Source: Corinectria fuckeliana (Eukaryota > Ascomycota > Sordariomycetes > Hypocreales > Nectriaceae). From it: 64,000 bases of DNA. How positions within the stretch are numbered: position 1 is the stretch's first letter; every line of letters begins with the position of its first letter. Shown here piece after piece: positions 1 to 12,267 of this stretch. Location: assembly GCA_019137255.1 (NCBI GenBank), contig WPDH01000080.1, forward strand, positions 1 through 64,000, given 5' to 3'. The position numbers were made by a program, and so were the translations under genes. The notes below the pieces were generated by a model. That model was given only the letters and a program-made list of their open reading frames with translations. It had not been told where the DNA came from and did no database searches.

Positions 1-1013
1 AGAGTGAAAGAGAAGAGGGAGAGGAGGGGGGGGGGTGGGGGGGGGGGGCAAGTATAAGATAATACTTCCTACTAGAATAAAGGTTAGCTTACTATCATAT
101 ATAGATATATAGGAAATTAAAGGTTGTTAAAAGTGGGCTAAAATAGGCAAAACAGGTATTAAAATATAGCTCTTAGCTGTGTAAAACCACATATAAAAGA
201 ATAGTAATTAAAAGGGTAATATAGTAATATAAATCTAATTAAAAGGGGGGGGTATTTATACCTAGGAATATAATATTAAAGAAAAGNNTTTTTAAGCTAC
301 AGCTAGGTATATAACCTAAGGTTATATACCCCTAATCCTAAGATCTTAGTAAATATATATAACAGGATTATATAAGAGCATATTATATTAAGTAACTCTA
401 GTAAAAAAAAACTTAAAAACATTTAGGGATTAATTAATATGCATAAAACAGGGTTATATAAGAGCGCATAGGGTCATATAAGCGCACAGTATAGGGTGAC
501 TCTAGCGAAATTTCCAAAAAAAGTTGATATGAGACACCGGGCCCTATGGCCTTCCGTACACAGCCGGCTGTGCACCTATGAGTCGCCCAATATGGCTGGA
601 CAGTGGCGGAGCTCCGATTCTGCAGCTCTATTAGGTAGTACTAGTACTTAGAATAGTCATTAGCATCATTTAGCTTCATTCGTCATTCGGTGCAGCGGCG
701 GCTGACTAAAGATACTTGCCCCTCCCCCGCGTAAGTAGCTTCCTGCTCTGAACTACAATCGTTCATGCCTACTTACCGGGTCGTTAATCCTGATTCCTGT
801 TTGTTGTTGACTGGGATAACTCTCATCACCTCATCAAACTCCCAGTCGCGATGGTGCTGTGCCGGAGATAGCTACCGATCATCTTGACACCTTCCCTTCG
901 GAACACATCTAGACGCCGCCGATAAGGCCGACTTATTCAATCCGTCCAGACCGCGGACATTCTTTGCGTACTTTCAACTTGCCTGACCTCTGCCCTATCT
1001 GAAACCCTGCACA
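1..1013. other. AT-rich repeat-like block and upstream region of the first gene
   Basis: Positions 1-540 are strongly AT-rich with poly-G runs (about 29-48 and 245-252) and a two-base N gap at 287-288, so base calls here are doubtful. Two diverged direct copies can be seen at about 361-410 and 447-525. Both share ACAGG.TTATATAAGAGC and later ACTCTAG followed by an A-run, and differ mainly by C/T and G/A changes and indels. This looks like decayed, possibly RIP-mutated repeat DNA. No coding potential was seen. From about 541 the composition becomes normal and the stretch to 1013 is the probable promoter and leader of the gene at 1014. Confidence 0.5.
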
Positions 1014-1970
1014 ATGTCTTCACGCAACTCTCGCATCGTGCTGTTGCCCAACGAGGTAACGATCCATGAACCACGCCCTCGCATTCCCCCACTGACAAGC
1101 ATCCAGACCCTCGGTGCCGTCCTATCCAACTTCCCCACGGTAGAGCTCCTCCCCCTCGCCCTCGTCAGCCGCCGCTTCTACTCCCTCGTCGCCCAGGTCC
1201 TCCACCAGCGCCTGACCCACGTCGCGCCTCGGCCCGAAAACCAGGTAATGCTCGAGTGCTACCACCCGAGCGTCAAGATCAGCACGCCGTACCTGGCGTG
1301 CAAGTTCCGGGGCACCGTCGTGCGCGATGGCCCAGAGTTCGACCGTAGATCCCCGTCGCTCGCGGACCTGCAGAGGCTCTACGCTTCGTATCGCATCACA
1401 TGGGCCGAGGAGAACCGCCGTCCGCGACGGATACGGGCCCGGTTCGCCAATGCCGGACCCGCCGAGGAACAAGAGGACGACATCACGGTCGATGTAAGCC
1501 TGGACGAGGGCGAGCGCTTTTCTCAGCTGTGCGCTGAGACGAACATCCTCAAGAAAGGGCCCAAGCCGGGATTTTTCGTCGGCCACGTCAACATAGTCCA
1601 CGGGGTCATACGGGTCTTCAGGAAATGGCTCGCCGCGAGAGCAGCGCAGAGTGGTTCTGAAAACGAATCTGATAACATCCTGTGGATAGATCCATTCAAC
1701 AACGTGGGGATTCGATTCCGTGTTAATCCAGCTGCATCGGAGAGGATGCCACTCGTGTCTGGTCCTGATGATGATCCGCCAGTAGCATACACGCTGGTGT
1801 ACGACGGTGAGTCAATCGCGAGCGATCAACTTCCAGTCCATTGCCTACTAATAGTCTCAGAACTTCTTGTTCGTGCCAGCACCCTTCTGCGGTCAACAGA
1901 GGAGCTGCTCGTACCGGACATGTTCGATAATGGAAACACCGTCGTCATTCACGGGGTCGTTTTGTTTTGA
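1014..1970 (+). CDS. F-box-like hypothetical protein
   Basis: The function is not recognised beyond an F-box-like segment. Residues about 28-70 read like a degenerate F-box (LLPLALVSRRFYSLVAQVL), a motif that docks Skp1 in SCF ubiquitin ligases in other proteins. The rest resembles the many uncharacterised fungal F-box-type proteins and has no catalytic motif I can name. The ORF is open throughout, but a good 54-nt intron lies at 1807-1860 (GTGAGT donor, CTACTAAT branch, CAG acceptor). Removing it keeps the frame and gives exons 1014-1806 and 1861-1970, a protein of about 300 residues. If retained, the product is 318 residues. ATG at 1014 is the first in frame after an untranslated leader. 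The next gene is convergent. Confidence 0.7.
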   Translation: MSSRNSRIVLLPNEVTIHEPRPRIPPLTSIQTLGAVLSNFPTVELLPLALVSRRFYSLVAQVLHQRLTHVAPRPENQVMLECYHPSVKISTPYLACKFRGTVVRDGPEFDRRSPSLADLQRLYASYRITWAEENRRPRRIRARFANAGPAEEQEDDITVDVSLDEGERFSQLCAETNILKKGPKPGFFVGHVNIVHGVIRVFRKWLAARAAQSGSENESDNILWIDPFNNVGIRFRVNPAASERMPLVSGPDDDPPVAYTLVYDGESIASDQLPVHCLLIVSELLVRASTLLRSTEELLVPDMFDNGNTVVIHGVVLF

Positions 1971-2328
1971 CAGGATGGACGGGACTGAATCAGACATTAC
2001 GCGGTTGAGGGACAGAGTCCGTTTTGCACATATTATTCCGGCGTCCAACCAGAACTTATTGGTCCATTTCATGGCTAACTACTACATTCATCATATGAAT
2101 ACTGAATCCACCTCTCGTGTGAGATTGCTTCAGCTTTAGTTCCATGCGAGACGTGGCTAGCATTGTCTCTGGTTTGGTGTCCAGTTATCCTAGTTTTTAA
2201 CTACCTGGGTCGAATCTGGGTCGAGTTAGATAACCAACTGAACTAACGAAAGGGTAAGAGCGTTATTCAAGGTGAGACATCTGTGTATCTCATAGTCATA
2301 AACAAAACGTTGCCAAGCAGTCACTTTA
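1971..2328. other. Convergent 3' intergenic region
   Basis: 358 bp between two genes transcribed toward each other. It presumably holds both 3' ends. No further gene or repeat was seen. Confidence 0.5.
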
Positions 2329-3931
2329 TCATAGGCTTGCTGATCTCTTGCCCGGTGCCTCGGCCATTCTTCTCAGCTCGACATCACTCCCGGAATCCGT
2401 ATCGTCCAAGACGCTTTCTCCTCTGCCGGGTCGCATGTCTGGACCCGCCTCCGCCCCCGCCCCCGTCTCTACCATGTCGCAAGCATCATTCCCGTCTCGC
2501 CAGCCCTTTCGCAGCGCACGACTGCTGGTGATGAAGAAAATGGTGGCGTTCCATAAGCCCTGCAGGGGCAACACGGCGGCAGTAGCGACGTGATACTCGA
2601 AGGGCGATTCGCCAACCAGCCAGCTGTGGATGCGGTTCATAGAGCTCGGGATCCAGGTGACCAGGACGCTCAGGGCAAAGAGGAAGCTGGTGCGCAGGTA
2701 GGCTCGCTTGATGGGATCCTCGATGAGAACCTTCGAGACGGCTTTGGTAGTTGCGTGCGTAATACGACGCAAGGGGCGCCTCGACTGTCTCGGTTGGCCA
2801 GCTGGGGACGTTGCAGTCGAGAAGTAGTTGCTAGGCGCGGTCTGGATCGGCGGGGGCGACGATTCGTCGAAGGATACGTGCGGTGTTGACTGTGCGCGAG
2901 CTGGTCTATTTTCTTCGGGGAATGAGGTCGAAGCAGTGGACTGGACAACCTGGACCTCGGTCACAATGGTTCCGTAGAAGCAGTCCTGTGGGACGAGGAG
3001 GTCCACGCGGGGCATCTGCTGCTGGGAATGGTTAGCAAGGCGGTCTTTCGAACGTTACCGTGCCATTACACAACGTACCTGCTCGTATGTTCCAGTCTCT
3101 CTGCTCTTGGATGCGGAAAAGCTCCTGAGTCGATTTCTGGTGCGGAAGACCTGGTATCCAACCATGAAGTAAAACAACAACGATCCAACAATGCAAATCC
3201 AAATGAGCATGTAATAGGAATAGATGCGAACGTTTTCCCACTTCTGGTCTACCCAGCACCAGATCTGACCCCGGCTTGTTAGCGGACGGATGCGCTCAGG
3301 ACTGAAGAAGCAGACACTTACTGTGGCTTGGCCAAAGACTGGTCCGCGGCCCGTGTTTCTAACTAGGACCAGCGCAAGAGCGATGACGAAAGGACCTCCA
3401 TAGCAGATGAGGCAGTAGAGCCACCACCACTTGCGAAAGGCATCGGGGCTTGTTCGGAAGAAGAAAACAAGAAAGACGTTGAAGGCCATGGCGAGAGACC
3501 ACCAGGGGTCGGACTGCATCATCCTGTGATGGAGTTTAGTCTTTCTTTCGGCTCTGAGTGATGTTGAGCTTTCCGAAATCCAGCCTAGGGAAGACGCCAG
3601 TCGGGCGAAGGACGAAAGAGAGACAGCCAACTTACATCTGGAACAAGAAGCCTTGTCCTTGGCAGAGCGGCGAGTCTACTCCACTATCCAAGCCATCCAT
3701 GGCAATGATGCTCGCAACACTGGCGCCGATATTGGCGATGCTCGCGAAGACGATGAAGGTGTTTTGCACGTTGCGCACACGTGGAACAAGGGCATATGCG
3801 GCGAAGAGCAGCAGCACAGCCACCAAGCTGATGGAGCCTCCTATGCGCTCCAGCAGCATCAGGGTCCGTTTCTGACCCGGCTCCATGGCAATGACGGCGG
3901 CGCGGCCGGCGAGGAGCGTCTGCACCGGCAT
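2329..3931 (-). CDS. cAMP-receptor-like (class V) G-protein-coupled receptor
   Basis: This is a seven-transmembrane receptor of the Dictyostelium cAMP-receptor-like group found in filamentous fungi, expected in the plasma membrane and coupled to heterotrimeric G proteins. Predicted exons on the minus strand are 3931-3636, 3523-3322, 3264-3079 and 3021-2329, giving 458 residues. All three introns have GTAAGT or GTACGT donors and join in frame. TM1-TM2 lie in exon 1. TM3 begins near DPWWSLAMAFNVFLVFFF and TM4 near WWWLYCLICYGGPF. The extracellular-loop motif ATIWCWVDQKW precedes TM5 (YMLIWICIVGSLLFYF). A Ser/Pro-rich third cytoplasmic loop precedes TM6 (about 338-354) and TM7 (about 372-393). 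The C-terminal tail is acidic and Ser-rich. The ligand cannot be read from sequence. An FlbA-type RGS gene lies 50 kb away in the same window. Confidence 0.9.
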
Positions 3932-5985
3932 GGCATTCGGCGGCGGAGCGAGAAGGGGAAGGGAGACTAAGGGGATTCTGTATCACCACCCGGTGTGGGA
4001 GAGGCGCGAGGCGGGCTAGATGGTCCCTCGTCGATGGCGTGTGTGAGTATGGCCGACTCTCCACCCGGTGACGGGGCAGGGAATAGAAAGGAGAGAGCAA
4101 CGAGGCGGACGGCGGCGCTCGGGAAAAAGGGCCCGACGACGTAAAGTACTTCGTGGCCGTCGTCTCGGATTGAAGCGAGGGGGCAATCTCGGCCGAGGGA
4201 GCGGCAGCGAAGAGACCGGGGAGACGGGAGAAGAGGACGGATTGGATTCGAACAAGCGAGGGTGTGTTCCGCAGGAAGCCTCGTCGGCTCGCACAGAACA
4301 AATCGGCGGTGCTTGGGGAAAAGTAATTGGCGGGGATAACGGTGGCCGAGGACTGAGACGATGAGAAAAGTTGGTTTTCTGAACCGTGTCCGTCGAGGTC
4401 GAGACGGGCGAGGACAGCCTACCGCAAAGGGCGGCGAAGCTGTGTGGCACCGTCGCCAGCTGCAAGAAGCCGAGCGGGATGTACGCGTGCGCCCGTGTTT
4501 GTAAGTTGAGTGCCTACTTTGGATACTTAGGTCAGTAGGGACGAGGCTCTCAGGCGGAGTAGGAGGGATGGAATAGGTGGGTGGTTGAAGATGAGGTAGA
4601 CAGTCTGCTCAGCCCTTTTTTTCTTTTCTTCTTAATCTTGAGTTCACTCTCCTCTCACTTTCACCTCGCTTTGCAACTCGGCGAGTAAGTGAGTGACAAG
4701 GACGGGAGACTCGGAGCCAGAAGGGTCGCAGTCAATCACCGTCCGGAGCACCAATGCTGCTTCGCCCGTCAGCTGCTGCCACCTGCCGCCAGCCACTCGC
4801 GCTTCACCCTGCGTCAGATTCTGCAATTCTCTTGCGGCTTGCTACATGCCGTCAGCAGTAACAGCTACTTACCTGCTATCTCCCGCAGCCGACACCGCTT
4901 TGTTCATCATCTGTCAATGCCTCGACTCGGGGGGTCCTGGATGCATAGTGTTACGTAGGCTAAGCATCGACTCACTCCATCGAGACTGGAAACTACCTTG
5001 AGCAAGCAGACTCCCCTCTAAAAAAACGCATCAGCAATACTTCGAGCCAAGCCCCACGAGCCGTGACTACTGGGAGGGTATTTCGGTGTCCTCTCGTCTT
5101 CCCCGGCTCTTGGGCCCATCTCTCCACAGCCTGGCCCGTCCGTCCCCGGGTTCGCATGATGCACGCCAAGACCCGATAGGCGACTGCCTGGTCGCCCCGT
5201 CCCCGAGGTCCAATCCCCCGATGGCCGATGCACCGCCCCCGATGCAAGAGGACGTGCAGTGCAACCGAGGAAACGACGCCATGGGCTGACTCGAGAGTCC
5301 GACAAAACGCCTCCCCCCCGGATCAGCAAACTAAACTCCTCCCGCAGGAAGCACGCGCACAGCCCCTCCCGGGCGCTCTCGTCTACGCCCGACCACTCAG
5401 GCCGGTTCGTGGTTTGCGGTGAGCGGAAACACGACATCTGGGCGCCATTTCCAACCGTGTTAGTGGATGAGAGGTGAGATGGAGGCGTTTGTTTGCTCTC
5501 CGTGCGTCGAGCCTCATATGCGCGTAGCCAACGCCTCCAGCGTGCGGAGCCGCCGAGCCGTCATCTCGTTGGTACTTGACAGTGGTAGCTACCTAAGTAC
5601 ATACAATGTGGCTGTCCTAGATCTCGCCTACCTACCTACCTAGGTACTCAATTCCATTTTACCGGTCCCGTCAGCGCGGCATCGCATGCGAGGACAATGT
5701 CACGACTGTGTGTCTTTCCACGAGATTTGTTTGCTACTGTGGCCCCGTAGGTGTCGTTGCCCGGGGACAATGAACTCGTTTCGTTGGCTAATCATTCAAA
5801 TCCTGTGTATCATCATGTAGGACAACTTCTTACCTCGGGTTGCACCGGCAATCCTGATAATCAGACTTGTATGTAGTATATTCAAAATGTGCATTCCAGT
5901 CCTCGTGTGACCGAATCCAAACGTTCAGCCCCCCCCAAACAAGAACCTATCTAAGCTTCGTAGAATACAATCGTCTCCCCCTCCC
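3932..5985. other. Intergenic region upstream of the GPCR gene
   Basis: About 2 kb between the 5' end of the receptor gene and the 3' end of the transporter gene. It contains short out-of-frame ORFs, a purine-rich stretch near 4060-4220, and a TACCTA cluster ending in TAGGTA at about 5626-5650. No gene is supported. It probably holds the receptor promoter and leader. Confidence 0.45.
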
Positions 5986-7649
5986 CTACAGCATGTAGAT
6001 AAAGTCGGGCTTCTGATCGCCCATCACATGAATCGCCTCGGCCGACTTGCCTTCCACCCAGTGGTCCCGCTCGCCGTTGAGACGCTTCTTGTTCTCCCGC
6101 GCAAGCATCACGTACATGATGGCGCTGCCGCCGAAGAGACCGGTGAACATGAAGGCCAAGATGGTTCCGTGGCCCTCGAAGAAGCGAGGCGGCGAGAAGA
6201 AGACGTTGCTGCTCACGATGCCGTTCAGGTTGCCCCATCCGATCACGAGTCCAAGGACGATGCCGCGCTTGTACACGCCCTCGACATTGTTTGCGACCCA
6301 GGTGATGGTGATGGGGATCGCCGGGTAGATTCCCAGAGCGCCGAGGAAACAGCCGCAGTACTGCACGGCCGGGTTCGTCGACGCGATGAGCATGGTGAAG
6401 CCTGTGAGGCCGATTGGGGCGATGACCAGGTTGAAAATGCCGCGCTTATTGACGCGATCCGAGTACATGCCGACACAGATGGTCACGATGGCCGCCAGAG
6501 CGTACGGGGCCACGCTCAACAGCTGGTTCTTGATGACGGCCTCCGGTGTGGTGAAGGACATGTTCTCGATGATGGTAGGGAGGAAGACGCTGAAGGAGTA
6601 CAGGGGCATCAGGGGGCCCATGTAGATGAGCATGCCGCAGTACGTCTTCCAGTCCGTGACGGCCTGCCAGAAGTACTTCATCTTGAACTCTTCGTGCTGG
6701 GCCGAGGCTTGCTGGTCGCGCTGCAGTCGAAGAATCACGCGGCGGCGATCCTCATCGGTCAGGAACCTGGCCTCGTTGGGGAAGTCGTGGACCATCCAGA
6801 AGGAGATGATGCCGACGACGATGGTCAGGAGACCCTCGAGGATGAAGATCCACGACCAACCTGCGATGCCGGCAATACCGTCCATCTTCTCGATGCCGGC
6901 TGCGAGAAGACCACCAAATGAGCCAGCTAGTGCAGCCGCGGAGAAGAACCAGGCAGCGCGAGTACCAAACTCGGACCGCCTGTACCAGCACGAGAGGTAA
7001 TAATTGATTCCGGGGAACAGACCGGCCTCAGCCATCCCGAGAAACCATCGAGCAGCCATCAAGCCTGACCAATTCTTGACGAAACCCATGCCTAGCATAC
7101 AAGCACCCCATAGAACCCTAGTCAAGGCTAGTCAGCTACTGATGTAACATGTTGAGGGAGGTTCGTACTCACATAATTATGGGAATGAAGATGGATGGAC
7201 GAGTACTCTTGAGGATGATGTTGGCCAGAACTTCGAAGGCTGCGTACGAAACGTAGAAGATGGTCAAAGTCGAATTGAATTGGGTGGTGGACATGGGGAT
7301 GTCCTTCAGCAGGCCAGCGATCTTGGCGTTGCCAATGTTGGTACGATCGAGGAAGCAGACTAGGTAGAGGAAACATAGCTGCAGGCATTAGTATATTAGA
7401 AACAATCTTTGACTTGTTGTCTGTGCATGAACATACCCAGGGGATGAGCCTCATATCGAGTCTTCGAACGAGTTTGCGCTCCTATGATGCAGTTAGTAAC
7501 AGCCTCCTTCACTAGGTGATTCGATGGGCATTGCTTACCACCTCCTTCTTCTCAGAGTCCGACAACCCAGCATCGGGATCATTGACAAGATCAACCTCCT
7601 GGGTTGCGGCCTTCTCGTCGAAGACCTCGATGCGGTCCACGTCGCTCAT
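5986..7649 (-). CDS. MFS transporter, allantoate permease (anion:cation symporter) family
   Basis: This is a plasma-membrane major facilitator of the Dal5/Tna1-like anion:cation symporter group, which imports organic anions such as allantoate, nicotinate or pantothenate by proton symport. The actual substrate cannot be assigned. Exons on the minus strand are 7649-7539, 7481-7437, 7378-7173 and 7117-5986, giving 497 residues, the usual family length. The family motif FLDRTNIGNAK follows the first membrane segment (residues about 53-71). Later segments include RWFLGMAEAGLFPG and WSWIFILEGLLTIVVG before the central cytoplasmic loop, and GIYPAIPITITWVANNVEG in the second half. All introns have good GTAAGC, GTATGT or GTGAGT donors. 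The acidic N-terminus begins MSDVDRIEVFDEK. No other start fits. Confidence 0.92.
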
Positions 7650-8344
7650 GATTGCTCAGTGGGGAGACTGGAAGCTGACAGCAGAAGCATATATGAGATG
7701 AACCACAAAGGGGGGGGTGGTCTTCGAGTCACGTTGTTAGAAACGTGGGAGAAGGCAAGGAGAGGACAAGGTCGCAGCAGCCAGCCGAGCAGAAGAGCAT
7801 GGGATTGGCAGAGCAAGAATCAAGACAGAGACTCAGGGTCTTTGACGATGCGAGACAAGAACTCCAAAAACGGGAGTGATGGTGGAACAGTGAATCCCGT
7901 GCGGAAGCGGGAAGAGTACCGAGAGGGGGAAGGCAAGCAACGACAATGTATAAGAGAACCGACAAGTAACGCGTCAACAGAGACTGGATAATGGTACTAG
8001 TAGCAAACCACTGAGCAAAGGGTACTTGATACTCTGTTTGTTTCTGTTTCGGCAGTTCCGGAAAGTTCTATATCGTGGAATGCAGGCAAGTACGGCGAGG
8101 GGGGCAGAGAGCGGTTGGCTTTAATAGAAAAGCCAACAGAGGCTCTCGCTTGCCATTGCCCCGTTGTGGAGGAATGCTACGCCGAGAGAGAAAGGATGAG
8201 GAGCAGGTGCGGAGAGGAGGGGAGAGGGGGAGAGAAGGGGGGGGGGGGGGCGCGTCTCTTCTCGCCAAGACGCTTCCCTCCCTGTGAGGAGGGAGACGAA
8301 AGAGGTGGAGGAGGAGGAGGTACAACCGTCCCAACTTTTCTCAT

Positions 8345-8378
8345 TCCATCCATCCATCCTCCATCCATCCATCCATCC
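8345..8378. repeat. CCAT microsatellite
   Basis: An imperfect (CCAT)n run with one interruption lies upstream of the MFS transporter gene. Confidence 0.8.
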
Positions 8379-9207
8379 GCCCACCCGCGTCCAACCCCAG
8401 CCGCGGGCTCTCGCCGAGCCAACCAATGGGCCATGGACCATCGAACGAACGAACCACGGTGAAGTCGGTGGCTTTCCTCTCCGGGGTGGGAGGGGAAGGG
8501 CGACTTAGTTCTGTTGGATGGCGATATGCGATATGGGGACGTAGGATGAGGAGGATGATGGGGGATTGGGTTGCGTTGGGGTTGGATGGGACCCGCCGTT
8601 GTTGTCTCGGGCGGGGAAGAAGTGGGAGGCTGCAACCACAGTGGATGAACCCCTCCCCTGGTTCATGTTTTGGGAAGAGGAGAAAGAATTGCCTGCTCTA
8701 GGGTCTCGGATCTGTCGATCTTGGGGGGGGTCAGTAGGGTCACAGTTGCGGTGGCGGTAGCGGTAGGTACTTAAGATGGCCGGTTTCGAACCTGAACTGA
8801 CGGGTAATCCGTACTATACATTGCAGTAGACAGAGGTACTGTACAAAGTACCTTCTGCGCTTCGTGCATGCATGTAACTACCTACCGCTGGGCGGACCTG
8901 GGCCATGGAACATGATGGAGCATGGAACATTGAACATGTAACATGGAGGAACCATGGAACAGGAATCAATGCTTTGTGCAATTTTGAGGCGGCCACGCGA
9001 GATGGATCATGGCGCTTTCGCCCTCGCTGTGGCCGTGGCCGTGTCGGGCGCCGGGGGAGGGGCCTTGCGGTTCTCTTCTCTTCCATCTCTTCTCTTCTCG
9101 GTGTTGCGTGTCGCCGGCTTGTGCGTCTTCTTGTGTCGCACACGCTGCCAGGTTCGGGCATCAGCCGAGAAGGCCGAGAAGGCTACATGCCTAGTCTAGT
9201 AGGTCTA

Positions 9208-9238
9208 CTACCTAACCTAAGTAGCTTAAGTTAGGTAG
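9208..9238. repeat. Inverted repeat / hairpin with TACCTA arms
   Basis: The left arm CTACCTAACCTAAG (9208-9221) and right arm CTTAAGTTAGGTAG (9225-9238) pair at 13 of 14 positions around a TAG loop. It lies among other TAGGTA/TACCTA copies in a gene-poor stretch. Confidence 0.6.
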
Positions 9239-12200
9239 ATAGGTAAGTAGTAATCTACTAGTAGTCATCAGGGGCGAACTGCTTACTAGACTTTTGTTTT
9301 CGCAGGGCGCTGTCCCTCTCCCTTCCATGCTGCGTGGCGTCGACTCGTCCTTTCCCCGCGGATGTGTCTTCCATGATTCTCTTGGGATGCCAGTCCAGCC
9401 ATAATGAGACCGATGGCGGACAAGAGCCGTGTTCCAGCCCGCTGGGTTTGGTCTCACCTTCGCACGCCGAGCTCGCTGGGTCGGCTCAAATCTCATCATC
9501 CAGGGATCTCATCTCATCTCATCTCATCCCACCTCAGGCCACTGCGCGCACCCGCGTCCGTGTCTGCTCGTCGCCGCGCTGTGCTCGGGCTGCAGCTGCC
9601 CTGGTGTGGTTACTGTCGCCCCCCCGTCCACATGGAAGCCACCCCACGCACTATGACGGCATTTGTCCTCCAAGCCCTGTACCAAGTACCTAAGTATTCC
9701 TGTCCGTGTTTGTTCCATTGACTCCCGGAACCTCACCGCCGTCCTTGCCTTCTCGACGCAGTTGGCCATGGCATCACGTTGCAAACTTGTCGTCTTGATA
9801 GTCTTTTAGAACGGCCCTGTTGCCTCTCTGTCTAGCTAACATTTGATTCGTCAAAGCACGCTTAGTCTCCGCGTCTAGCGAGAACAACCCGACAACGTTG
9901 CGGCCATGTCGCTATCCTCTATTAGGGCGATGCCATGACTCGATGTCGGTCTAAGAGATGTGCCAAGAACAAACCGGTCTTGAATGAAGTCGGCCTCTCT
10001 CTCAGCCCTGACCGTAGGCAGTCTATCTCACCTGCTTCACCGTCAGGCCAGCGTCGGTGAGTTGCACACAATCCAATTTCGGGCTTACCCTGCCACGCAC
10101 CCAAATCAGCGCCCAGCCAGGCACGCGGGGATTCGCATCCGGAAAACTCCCGAATCAACCGTCTCATCAATACATAGGACATCCTCACCAGCCCACTCTT
10201 GGCAGGCGTGCTTTCCCCCCCGGTCTGCAGATCAGCACGGGAAGGCTAACTTACATAGGTAGGTATGTAAGCTAGGTATGCTGGCTACGGATAATCGTGT
10301 CCTGCCTGCATGGCAAATCCCCGAAGTCAAGCAAACACCCGTCCGCCCCCAAGAACTAACCAAGCCTCCTCCCTGCAGCAACCATACAAGCCCTCGAGCT
10401 GATTAGAGGACAAATAATTCGCTTGCATGAAGCTAAGAGGAACCAACATAATATCGATTCCATAATGACAATCTTCGGACCTTCTCAGCCTCCACCGCAG
10501 CGCCCGCCGCCACGCCTGAGCCAGAGCCTCCAAGAGAACTGCTCCTTGCCAACTCGTGTGACACGGAGCGAAATAGACAAAATTACCAGAAGACTAATAA
10601 CAAAAGTAAATAGCTGGTGCCACAAGAAAATGCAGGAACTGCTCGGGATGTGTGAGAGCCGTAACGAATGTGATTGACAGGCTATTTAAATGCTTTTAGG
10701 CCCCCCTGCCTACGCAACACCCAGGGTCGCCGCGTCAGCGTCGGCGCCGGGGAAGCACCTGGCGGGCGTTAGGGCTCGCGTCTTTGTTCCTATCTGAAAT
10801 GCCCAACTGATTCTACCAGGCCCGGGATCGTACGGCCATTATGGAAGACCAAGTCTGTTATTTGTCGTAGCCGGCGTAAAAGCTCAGCACCTCACCAGTC
10901 CGTGTCATTGACCACATATTCCCCCGCAGCCCAGCCCCCAGCTGTTTTTCCCCGCGCCGCTAGCCAGGGCCCTTTCTCCGCAGATCGGTAGTTTGGAGCC
11001 CGCTCGGCTCCGGTGAGGGGCATGTCAGCATCATTTCTTAGTCTGCAAGAATAGTACTACGTAGTACGTACCGTTAAATAGATGATGCCCGTAATTACCT
11101 CTCAAAAGCTATTTTCTAGGCCCTAGTACAACGGCAGTCTAACCCGCGGTTTTAGCGCCGCTACTCGTCTCACTCTTCCGGGACGCTCACTCACTGATTT
11201 GCGGCCTCATGATGACTTCCCTTGCCACTGCTGCAGGGTTGGAGTTCCACTCTGTCCACACGTCGTCTATCCACCCGTCGTCTACTTTACATATCTATGC
11301 ACATAGGTATCGTGTCGGGCCGCAGCCTACATATGTACGTAGCGATTCCACTCTCTTGCGTCCCCACCGGGAATATTTCCCCTCTTTGCTCGGCCATGAC
11401 CATTGCGTGCGTAATCAACGCTGCCCAACTTGCGGCCACCGTCTCAACCGCCATAGGTTCCGGCGTCAAAGTGGTCCATAGCAACCCCTGTAGATAGACA
11501 TCCCCTTGCCCAATCCAGCAAGACGCCATGCCCCGTGTTGTCAGCGATGCAACCTGCAACCTGGACGTGATAGGGAAATGTTGTCATGAGACACGTGCTC
11601 ATGCTGCAAGTTCTCGAAGCGGCTCGCCCGGCTATCTCTATCGCATCTTGTCGTAAACCTTTTTCCCGAGCCGAGTTGTGACTCCTACAACTGTAGGTCC
11701 TTCAAGGCTGAAGGAGGTGAATCACATGTGATAAGGTTCTACTCTCAACATGAAAAGTATTTCCTGAAACGGTACTCAAAGGCAACAAACCAACGCACTC
11801 CAGCACGAGTTCATGCGATGTGACACTTCGCCTAATAGGTTTAGATATATGCCTGTCGTCGTCAAGGATCACCCCCTGGGCACCGCTGACTACGCGTTAC
11901 CGATGCCATGTGCCGAACGCGGCACTGCGAAGCGGTTTGCCACGACTAGTGACGCAATGCCACTGAGACCCCGAGCATCGCCAGGGATGTAACCGTCACG
12001 AGAACAAGCTGCAATGGAACATATCCGTGCTGCGAGATCGACTGTACGGGGGACACGAGATCTTGAAGGATGCTTTTATACCGACATCGGGAAATCATAC
12101 ATTTCAAGGACACTGAGACCAATTCTGCACGACCCCGAAACTCTGTCCATTTTGAGCCCGCTATGTCCTGGATGCTTCGCGGAGCTCAGGACTAATTATG

Positions 12201-12267
12201 CCGTATGTATGCATCAGCCGCTTGCTGTGTACTTGAAGCTAACAGCATTCCCGTGAGGCCTCGCGCC

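Larger units (their letters stand above)
7650..12267. other. 4.6-kb gene-poor region
   Basis: No ORF here shows recognisable protein features, and the short ORFs overlap in all frames. Visible structure: a poly-G run at about 8237-8250, a CCAT tract at about 8345-8378, clusters of the TAGGTA/TACCTA motif (8764, 8878, 9190-9250, 9690, 10254-10283), a near-perfect hairpin at 9208-9238, and a small palindrome GTACTACGTAGTAC near 11054. The first kilobase is the transporter promoter. The remainder may hold non-coding transcripts or decayed sequence. Confidence 0.4.

Noticed and set aside
6028..6921. Plus-strand ORF of 297 codons, His/Asp/Glu-rich
   Set aside because: It is the antisense of the MFS transporter membrane segments and has no motifs of its own.
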